Source: Actinomycetes bacterium
Lineage (GTDB): Bacteria > Actinomycetota > Actinomycetes > Actinomycetales > Cellulomonadaceae
Direction: 5' to 3'
NCBI GenBank assembly: GCA_021793115.1
Contig: JAJYTJ010000194.1
Coordinates: forward strand, 1 to 6,546
Length of the DNA: 6,546 nucleotides
Below the pieces are notes generated by a model, which saw only the letters and a list, made by a program, of their open reading frames with translations, was not told the origin of the DNA and made no database searches. This document shows positions 1 to 6,546 of this stretch, piece after piece (position 1 is the first letter of the stretch; each line of letters begins with the position of its first letter). A program made the translations under genes and the position numbers.

Positions 1-32
1 GGCGACCCGGGCCCCCTCGGCCCCGCGGTCGC

Positions 33-56
33 CGGCTGCGGCAGCCGACCTACGAT
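33..56 (+). promoter_or_regulatory. Possible promoter and operator-like palindrome upstream of the dehydrogenase
   Basis: CGGCTGCGGCAGCCG at 33-47 is a perfect odd-length palindrome (7-bp arms around one central G). It is followed at 51-56 by TACGAT, which fits the TAnnnT pattern of actinobacterial -10 boxes. No good -35 box lies about 17 bases upstream. If this is the promoter, the 5' leader of the dehydrogenase transcript is about 145 nt. A palindrome just upstream of a -10 box could be a regulator site, but in DNA this GC-rich such palindromes also arise by chance. This is inference only. Confidence 0.22.
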
Positions 57-115
57 GAGGTTCGTCAGTGGCGATGGCCTGCTCCCTGCTCGGCGGGACA
101 ACGCCTCTCAGCGTA

Positions 116-137
116 GGCGGCTCCCCGGTGAGCCGCC
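116..137 (+). promoter_or_regulatory. Hairpin in the leader of the dehydrogenase gene
   Basis: GGCGGCT at 116-122 pairs perfectly with AGCCGCC at 131-137 around an 8-nt loop. A competing 5-bp pairing, CGCCT (102-106) with AGGCG (115-119), uses the same left arm, so two mutually exclusive structures are possible. No U-tract follows, so it is not a classical intrinsic terminator. It could be a leader structure affecting translation or simply a chance product of high GC. I do not recognise a known riboswitch. Confidence 0.22.
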
Positions 138-207
138 GGAGCGAGGCGGCCGCTCCCGGCGAGGTCGAGGTCCGAGGACTGTGAAGGACGCGCGAAGGGA
201 CACGGGC

Positions 208-990
208 ATGGCAGCAGCAGGCTTGGCAGGCAAGACGGTCGTCGTCACGGGAGGCGCCACCGGCATCGGTGCGGCCATCGCCACCAGCGCGGCCCGTGCG
301 GGCGCCCGGGTGATCGTCGACTACGTCGTCTCCCCCGCGCAGGCGGTGGCCTTCGCCGCGACGCTGGCGGGTGAGGACGTCGGCGGCTCCGTCGAGGCCT
401 TCGATGCCGACGTGAGCGACGTCGCCCAGGTCCAGGGGCTGATCGCCGAGGCGGTGCGCCGCTACGGCCGGCTCGACGTGCTGGTCAACAACGCCGGCAT
501 CGAGACCCGCCAGTCGCTGCTCGACACCACCGAGGCCGACTACGACCGCGTGCTCGGCATCGACCTCAAGGGGGCGTTCTTCGCGGCGCAGGCCGCGGCG
601 CGCCAGTTCGTCGCCCAGGGCGGCGGCGGCGTCATCGTCAACGTCTCCTCGGTGCACGAGGACTGGCCGATGCCGGGCAACGCGGCGTACTGCGTGGCCA
701 AGGGCGGGATGCGCATGCTGACCCGCAACAGCGCGGTCGAGCTCGGCCCGCACGGGATCCGGGTGGTCGGCGTCGCCCCCGGCGCGGTGGACACGCCGAT
801 CAACGCCCGGACGGTCGCGGACCCGGCGGCCATGACGAGGCTGGACGCGGCGATCCCGCTCGGGAAGATGGCCGAGCCCCAGCAGATCGGCGACGTGGTG
901 ACGTTCCTCGCCAGCGACGCGGCGTCGTACGTCACCGGCACCACCGTCGTCGTCGACGGCGGGCTGATGCAGTCGTCTCCCGGTCTGTGA
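208..990 (+). CDS. Short-chain dehydrogenase/reductase, glucose 1-dehydrogenase-like
   Basis: A 260-aa NAD(P)-dependent oxidoreductase of the classical SDR family, presumably cytoplasmic. The Rossmann fold starts at residue 9. The cofactor motif TGGATGIG is at 14-21, NNAG at 94-97, the catalytic serine in VSS at 147-148, and YCVAK at 161-165 supplies Tyr161 and Lys165. PGAVDTPIN (191-199) and the C-terminal VTGTTVVVDGG are typical of glucose 1-dehydrogenase-like and 3-oxoacyl-ACP-reductase-like members. The SSVHE and PGAxxTPIN pieces recall glucose 1-dehydrogenases in particular, but the substrate cannot be assigned. The usual tetrad Asn, in the stretch before LKG, is replaced by Asp119. The ATG at 208 was chosen because GAAGGGA lies 7 bases upstream (194-200) and the fold begins immediately. 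The frame stays open back to 55, but that extra stretch is Arg-rich and not SDR-like. The stop overlaps the next gene's GTG by 4 bp, implying co-translation. Confidence 0.93.
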   Translation: MAAAGLAGKTVVVTGGATGIGAAIATSAARAGARVIVDYVVSPAQAVAFAATLAGEDVGGSVEAFDADVSDVAQVQGLIAEAVRRYGRLDVLVNNAGIETRQSLLDTTEADYDRVLGIDLKGAFFAAQAAARQFVAQGGGGVIVNVSSVHEDWPMPGNAAYCVAKGGMRMLTRNSAVELGPHGIRVVGVAPGAVDTPINARTVADPAAMTRLDAAIPLGKMAEPQQIGDVVTFLASDAASYVTGTTVVVDGGLMQSSPGL

Positions 991-1844
991 CGACCGCCAC
1001 CGGCGGCAGGTGGCGCAACCCGCTGCGCCGTTGGCACGACCTGGAGCGGGCCGCCGACCGCAGCACCTGGTCGCTGTACGTGGCCGAGCTGCTGGGCACG
1101 GCCCTGCTGCTGGTGGGCGGCCTCTCGGCCGTGATCGTCGTCGTCTCGCCGACGTCACCCCTCGCCGCACTCGCGCTGCCGGGGTGGCTGGCGCGCGGCA
1201 TCGCCGGCGCGCTGTTCGGCCTCACCGGCTCGCTCGTCACGGTGTCCGCCCTGGGCCGGCACTCCGGCGCGCACCTCAACCCGGCGATGACCCTCGCCTT
1301 CCTCATGGAACGCAAGATCAGCCCGTCGCACGCGGCCTGGTACGTCGTCGGCCAGCTCCTCGGCGCGGTCGCCGGCGCAGCCGTGGTGCTGGCCTGGGGG
1401 CCGTGGGGAGAGCCGCTGAGGTACGGCGCCACGACGCCGGCCCACGGCCTCGACCCCTGGCTCGCCGTCACGCTCGAGGCGCTGTGCACGCTGGTGCTGG
1501 TGGGCACCGTCTTCGTGTTCCTCGGACGTCCCCGCCTGCGGCGCTTCACGCCCTGGACGATGAGCCCGATGTACGCGGTGATGGTGTCGCTCGAGGCGCC
1601 GTGGACGGGCACCAGCACCAACCCGGCCCGCACGCTGGGCCCCGCGCTCGTCACGGGCACGTGGCACGGATTCTGGATCTACCTGCTGGGGCCGGCCCTG
1701 GGGGCGGCCGCAGGCGTGGGGCTGGCGCGGGCCCTCGGCCGCGGGGAGCGACGGGTGGACCAGGCCCGGATCGCGGCGCACCCGGCCGCACCGCGCGACG
1801 ACCCGCCGGAGCCGGAGCACCTCGTCTCGCGGGGCAGTGGGTGA
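987..1844 (+). CDS. Aquaporin / MIP-family channel protein
   Basis: A 285-aa membrane channel of the major intrinsic protein family, for water or small neutral solutes. The first helix contains AELLGTALLLVGG (33-45). Half-helix B carries SGAHLNPAMT with NPA at 98-100, and half-helix E carries TGTSTNPART with NPA at 212-214 followed by the selectivity-filter Arg215. Six membrane segments can be placed around residues 30-52, 66-90, 115-137, 157-180, 190-204 and 226-248. The hydrophilic tail (about 252-285) is rich in Pro, Arg and Glu and looks cytoplasmic. By ungapped comparison with E. coli AqpZ, the filter is Phe77, Val200, Thr209, Arg215, so the His usual in strict water channels is absent. 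The GTG start forms a GTGA overlap with the dehydrogenase stop and has no clear ribosome site of its own, which suggests translational coupling. Solute unknown. Confidence 0.9.
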   Translation: MTTATGGRWRNPLRRWHDLERAADRSTWSLYVAELLGTALLLVGGLSAVIVVVSPTSPLAALALPGWLARGIAGALFGLTGSLVTVSALGRHSGAHLNPAMTLAFLMERKISPSHAAWYVVGQLLGAVAGAAVVLAWGPWGEPLRYGATTPAHGLDPWLAVTLEALCTLVLVGTVFVFLGRPRLRRFTPWTMSPMYAVMVSLEAPWTGTSTNPARTLGPALVTGTWHGFWIYLLGPALGAAAGVGLARALGRGERRVDQARIAAHPAAPRDDPPEPEHLVSRGSG

Positions 1845-1869
1845 GAGGCCCCGGGCGCTGGACGGTCGG

Positions 1870-1883
1870 TGGCCGCTAGGCCA
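1870..1883. terminator. Small hairpin between convergent genes, possible weak terminator
   Basis: TGGCC GCTA GGCCA forms a perfect 5-bp stem with a 4-nt loop in the 53-bp gap between the channel gene (ending at 1844) and the toxin remnant read on the other strand (ending at 1898). The position suits a shared terminator for convergent transcripts. However, there is no U-tract on either side and the stem is short. Confidence 0.25.
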
Positions 1884-1897
1884 GCTCGATCGCGCCC

Positions 1898-2127
1898 TCA
1901 GGGCTCACGCAGGTGTAGTGGGCGCACGTCGCTCTCCGTCATCGCCAGTGCCCACGGCCCTGGGCCACGCTTCGTCGCCTCGCGCCGAAGCCGCGCTTCG
2001 TGACGGGTGAACAGGTCCATCCGGTCCTGCGGCGTGAGATCCCGCTTGGCGCCGATCCACACCGACTTCAGGCCGTGCTCGTTATAGGCGGTCAGAGTCC
2101 GAGGCTGTTCTCGTCGGTGAAGTACAC
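1898..2127 (-). pseudogene. Remnant of a PIN-like toxin gene with an internal deletion
   Basis: Read on the minus strand just after the antitoxin stop, two coding fragments abut in different frames. The first (2127 down to 2095, opening at a GTG) encodes VYFTDENSLGL and then hits TGA at 2094-2092. The second opens at CTG (2095-2093) and runs 65 codons to TGA at 1900-1898, with LTAYNEHGLKSVWIGAKRDL near its start, GPGPWALAM near its end, and the terminus PLHLREP. Both fragments resemble the two ends of the PIN-like toxins (about 130-145 aa, VapC45/DUF5615-like) usually encoded after large MerR-DUF433 antitoxins; this resemblance is from memory, not a search. The central segment, with the acidic and Arg-rich catalytic region, is missing, roughly 50-60 codons. 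The remaining Asp and Glu in TDEN are the likely first active-site acids. The original start is uncertain: the only upstream candidate, a GTG overlapping the antitoxin stop (2138-2136), is out of frame by one base. Almost certainly non-functional. Confidence 0.72.
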
Positions 2128-2134
2128 GCCGCGA

Positions 2135-2815
2135 TCACCCGGCGTTGCTGCCGACGATCATCTCGAAGCGCAACGCCGCATCCACCTGCTCGGCAGTGAG
2201 ATCGAACAACTCCGCAAGCTCGTCGCGGGTGCTGCCGGCCCGGTATGCCTCGGCAAGCGTGTCCGCACGCACGTTCCGCACGGCGGGCTGTCCGAAGGCG
2301 CGCCGTGCGTCCATGACGACGTCGGGGGTCCGGCGCTCGGGGCGAAACCGGGTCACGACGCCGTCGTCGTACTCGACAGCTGCTCGGAACCGTTCCGTGA
2401 CGTCGGCCAGCAGGTACTGGTCGTTGCGCACCACCACCAGCCGGAGGGGCGCGTCGAGCGCCACCTCGTCCTGGACGCGGCGGACCAGCTCCTTGCCCTC
2501 GACATCGAGGAAGGGCCTCGCCTGCGCCAAGGGGTAGGGGCCAAGCTCTTCGCGGAGCCGGACCACCGCCGGCCGCAGCCGCTGCACGGGCACGTCCTGA
2601 CGGCGAAACTCCGCCAGCAGGCGGGCCTCGACCATCTCGCCCCACGTGACCGACTCCGAACCTGTCGGCTCAGGCCGCAACACGGGCTCGTAGAACCTGC
2701 CGCCGCGGCGGTACCCCTCGAGCCATCGCCGAGCGGTGCCGCCATGAAGCCCGACGAGGCGATCCACGTCCGCGTAGGAGTAGATCGCCCGGTCCAGGAG
2801 CGAGACGGGGGCCAT
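2135..2815 (-). CDS. DUF433-domain antitoxin-like DNA-binding protein
   Basis: A 226-aa soluble protein. The N-terminus has a MerR-like helix-turn-helix character: IYSYADVDRLVGLHGGTARRWLEGY lies within residues 11-35 and resembles the start of helix-turn-helix regulators that read a promoter. The middle (about 55-150) is an Arg/Leu-rich helical region followed by beta-like LRLVVVRNDQYLL. The C-terminal part (about 164-218: PDVVMD, FGQPAVRNVR, TLAEAYRAG, then LAELFDLTAEQVDAALRFE) is a DUF433 fold, known from antitoxins of PIN-toxin pairs. Such proteins probably neutralise the toxin and repress their own operon. The ATG at 2815-2813 was chosen because recognisable sequence starts at once; no good ribosome site precedes it, so it may be leaderless or weakly translated. 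The partner gene after it appears destroyed, so this protein may be an orphan regulator. It has no frameshift and looks intact. Confidence 0.82.
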   Translation of the reverse strand: MAPVSLLDRAIYSYADVDRLVGLHGGTARRWLEGYRRGGRFYEPVLRPEPTGSESVTWGEMVEARLLAEFRRQDVPVQRLRPAVVRLREELGPYPLAQARPFLDVEGKELVRRVQDEVALDAPLRLVVVRNDQYLLADVTERFRAAVEYDDGVVTRFRPERRTPDVVMDARRAFGQPAVRNVRADTLAEAYRAGSTRDELAELFDLTAEQVDAALRFEMIVGSNAG

Positions 2816-2970
2816 GGCCGAATCGTCGCACGCGACCGCGGATGACGGTGGGCACCACACGACGATGTGCACAGTGCTGCCGTCACCGTCGTGGCGGCAC
2901 CCTCGGCGCGGAGCGCGGACCGCACCGCCGCCGGCGTGAGTGACGCCGCCACCTCCGATCGCGCGGACTC

Positions 2971-2989
2971 CCGTGGGCCGCGACCACGG
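2971..2989 (+). promoter_or_regulatory. Hairpin in the presumed V-ATPase operon leader
   Basis: CCGTGG (2971-2976) pairs with CCACGG (2984-2989) around a 7-nt loop. An alternative pairing, GGGCCGC (2975-2981) with GCGGCCC (3007-3013), shares bases with it, so the two structures exclude each other. Both lie 50-90 bases before the first ATPase-operon start. A switch is conceivable, but such pairings are common at this GC content. Confidence 0.2.
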
Positions 2990-3043
2990 CCTTTGGGCCC
3001 TGGCCGGCGGCCCCTCCGCTCGCGACCGTGGAGTCAGCCGTCC

Positions 3044-3054
3044 GAGGGAGGAGG
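3044..3054 (+). promoter_or_regulatory. Strong ribosome binding site of the V-ATPase operon
   Basis: GAGGGAGGAGG, the best Shine-Dalgarno sequence in the window, ends 7 bases before the ATG at 3062. It fixes the start of the first gene of the operon and rules out the longer open frame reaching back to 2867. Confidence 0.75.
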
Positions 3055-3061
3055 CTGGGCG

Positions 3062-3508
3062 ATGCCGCGCGCACCTCGTCTGCTGCGCCGCTTCCTTCCG
3101 GCCGGCGCCCCCGGGCCGGCCGGGATGGCCGGCGTGCCGGCCGACCGGGCGGCGGATGCGGCCGCCGAGCTCGCCCCGCTGTTCGCCGCCCTCGCCGCCA
3201 CCGAGGCGCGCTGCGACGAGGCCCTCGACCGGGGCGCTCGGGACGCGGCCGAGGCCGCGCGGCGCGTGGCAGAGCAGACGAGCGGCATCGCGGCCTCGGC
3301 CGAGCGGCGCGCGGCCGCCGAACGGGTCGACGCCCTGGCGCGTGCCCGGCAGGTTGCCGAGGAGCAGGCGGAGGCCGAGCTCGCGGCGGCGCACGCGCGC
3401 GCCGAGCGGCTGCGGGCGGACGCCGTGGGCCGCGTCCCCGACCACGTCGCCCGGATCACGGCCGCCGTCGCGGCGATGGTCACGGCGGCCCCGGACGGTG
3501 CGCCATGA
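3062..3508 (+). CDS. V-type ATPase peripheral-stalk coiled-coil subunit (G/H-like)
   Basis: A 148-aa soluble protein, almost wholly Ala/Arg/Glu helix from about residue 28 to 140. Its repeated small, charged pattern (for example EAARRVAEQ, EEQAEAELAAAHARAERLRA) is typical of the long stator coiled coils that hold the A/V-type ATPase head to the membrane subunit. The tail, with VGRVPDHVARITAAVAAMV, resembles the terminal helix of G/H subunits. Such sequences carry little family signal, so the call rests mainly on position: it is the first gene of the ATPase operon, where a G/H-type subunit is usual, and it directly precedes the C-like gene. A short Pro/Gly-rich N-terminus (1-27) with basic residues precedes the helix. 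The start is set by the strong ribosome site; the stop overlaps the next ATG by 4 bp (ATGA). An E-type subunit is the main alternative. Confidence 0.68.
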   Translation: MPRAPRLLRRFLPAGAPGPAGMAGVPADRAADAAAELAPLFAALAATEARCDEALDRGARDAAEAARRVAEQTSGIAASAERRAAAERVDALARARQVAEEQAEAELAAAHARAERLRADAVGRVPDHVARITAAVAAMVTAAPDGAP

Positions 3509-4414
3509 GCACGGCCTGGGTGGCCGTCGGCGTCCGGTCGGCCGCGATGCGGCGCCGTCGCCTCGGCCCGCCCGCGGTGCGGGCGCTCGCCGCCGCTCCG
3601 TCGCTCGAGGCTGCCCTGCAGGTGCTGGTCGGCGGGCCGTACGGCCGCGACGTGCGCGCCGACCAGTCGCTGGAGCAGGCCCAGCGCGCCGTCGTGGGCA
3701 CGCTCGTCTGGAACCTGCGCGTCCTGGCGGGCTGGGCCCCGCGCGAGGGCGTCGCGGTGCTGCGTGCGCTGGCGGCGCCGATCGAGGCGATGGACATCGA
3801 CGAGCTGCTGCGGCGGACGTCCGGCGGCGCGGTGCCACCGCCGTACCGGCTGGGGGCGCTGGCGACCGCATGGCCGCGGCTGGCCACGACCGCGGACACG
3901 CCCGGCCTGCGGCGGGCGCTCGCCCGGTCACCGTGGGGCGACCCGGGCAGCGACGACCCGCACCAGATCGCGGTCGCGATCAGGCTGTCGCTGGCCGAGC
4001 GCATCTCGGCCGAGGTTCCGGACGCCCGCCGGTGGGCGGCGGGGGCCGCCGCGCTGCTCCTCGCCCGAGAGATCGCCTTCCGTGGCGGCCCACCGAGCGG
4101 CCGCGCCCGCCTCCTCGCCTCCCGGGTGCTCGGTTCGGCCGCCGGGAACGCCGGCTCGCTGGCCGAGCTGGGGGCGGCGCTGCCGGCCGCGGCCCGGTGG
4201 GCGCTGGCGGGCGTCGCCTCGGCGGACCAGCTGTGGCGGGCCGAGGCGGCGTGGTGGGCGCACGTGGACCGCGACGCCGCCGGGATGGACCGCCACGGCG
4301 GTGCCGCCGCGGCGGCGCTGGTAGGCACCGTGGCGCAGCTGGCGGTGGACGCCTGGCGCGTCCGGGGCGCGCTGGAGCTGGCGGCCCGCGGCGGGCGCAC
4401 GGGGGAGGACGCCG

Positions 4415-4428
<14 letters not shown>
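3505..4428 (+). CDS. V-type ATPase subunit C/AC39-like
   Basis: A 307-aa all-helical soluble protein with no membrane segment or signal peptide. In A/V-type ATPases, subunit C (AC39, d) is a funnel that sits on the rotor ring and couples the central shaft to it. The length is close to the usual 320-350 aa. The helical, Ala/Leu/Arg-rich make-up fits, with pieces such as SLEAALQVLVGGPYG (33-47), IEAMDIDELLRR (93-104) and DQLWRAEAAWWAHVDRD (about 243-259), the last resembling the region near the end of AC39 proteins. Sequence conservation in this family is weak, and the location immediately before subunit I strengthens the call. It starts in an ATGA overlap with the stalk gene, with no strong ribosome site, so coupled translation is likely. 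It ends 14 bp inside the subunit I gene. Confidence 0.72.
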
Positions 4429-6454
<2,026 letters not shown>

Positions 6455-6458
<4 letters not shown>

Positions 6459-6546
6459 CGACGAGCGCGGCGGGGACGACGAGGCCGGCGGCGGTGCGCC
6501 AGACGAGCACCGACCCGCCGGGCGTGGCGGCCGCCCTCGACCCGCT
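6455..6546 (+). CDS. Partial gene, possibly V-type ATPase stalk subunit E (5' end only)
   Basis: An open frame starting with ATG in an ATGA overlap with the F stop, running off the window after 30 complete codons. The visible residues start MTTSAAGTTRPAAVRQ and end GVAAALDPL. The Thr/Ala/Pro-rich opening looks flexible, and the last residues could be the start of a helix. In related operons the slot after F often holds subunit E (peripheral stalk), with A following, so E is the best guess. Subunit A is less likely, as its usual N-terminal motifs are not seen. The call rests on position more than on sequence. The overlap shows the operon continues. Confidence 0.5.

Larger units (their letters stand above)
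2816..3061. other. Divergent intergenic region between the antitoxin and the V-ATPase operon
   Basis: This 246-bp stretch must hold the promoters of two divergent units. I find no convincing -35/-10 pair on either strand. The palindrome TGTGCACA at 2866-2873 lies about 50 bp upstream of the antitoxin start and could be a site for it, but this is speculative. Reading frames that cross the region on both strands are Arg/Pro-rich and look like GC-driven shadows. The far right end carries the strong ribosome site of the next gene. Confidence 0.6.

Noticed and set aside
55..207. N-terminal extension of the dehydrogenase from an upstream ATG (55) or GTG (181)
   Set aside because: The extra residues are Arg/Gly/Pro-rich and unlike any SDR. 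A good ribosome site sits 7 bases before the ATG at 208.
2000..2845. 281-codon open frame on the plus strand opposite the antitoxin
   Set aside because: It is antisense to a recognisable protein (MerR-like start, DUF433 end) and shows no family features of its own. Long antisense frames are expected at this GC content.
2816..3931. Minus-strand extension that would make the antitoxin 598 aa
   Set aside because: The added 372 residues are low-complexity Arg/Pro/Ala and run antisense across the ATPase stalk and C genes. Homology-like sequence begins at the ATG at 2815.

Overview
This is a very GC-rich stretch with strong G/C bias at third codon positions, packed genes, GTG as well as ATG starts, and start/stop overlaps. 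These traits suggest a high-GC actinobacterium; no marker gene allows a closer placement. I see no tRNA, rRNA, CRISPR array, insertion sequence or phage gene.

Layout. (1) 1-207: leader with a 15-bp palindrome, a possible -10 box and a hairpin. (2) 208-1844, plus strand: a glucose-1-dehydrogenase-like short-chain dehydrogenase/reductase whose stop codon overlaps the GTG start of an aquaporin-family (MIP) channel by 4 bp. (3) 1898-2815, minus strand, convergent to the channel gene: an intact 226-aa antitoxin-like protein (MerR-like N-terminus, DUF433-like C-terminus), followed by what I read as the remains of its PIN-like toxin partner. The toxin keeps its first about 13 codons and its last 65, in different frames, with the middle missing. 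(4) 2816-3061: divergent intergenic region. (5) 3062-6546, plus strand, running off the window: the first part of a V-type (A/V-type) H+ ATPase operon. The order is a coiled-coil stalk protein (G/H-like), subunit C/AC39-like, membrane subunit I (a), rotor-ring subunit K (c), subunit F, and the start of another protein, perhaps stalk subunit E. Every adjacent pair overlaps by 4 or 14 bp, so there is no untranslated base between 3062 and the window end. The catalytic A and B subunits and the shaft subunit D are expected just downstream.

How the genes work together. In the ATPase operon, subunits I and K form the ion channel at the membrane. Arg378 of I and Glu124 of K are the expected working pair. 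C joins the rotor shaft to the ring, the coiled-coil proteins form the stator stalk, and F belongs to the central shaft. Several subunits are compact: I is 467 aa with a cut-down cytoplasmic domain, and F is 73 aa. K instead carries an extra N-terminal membrane hairpin. The dehydrogenase and channel are probably co-expressed, but their substrates cannot be read from the sequence. The clearest anomaly is the toxin-antitoxin locus, where the antitoxin is intact and the toxin is gutted.
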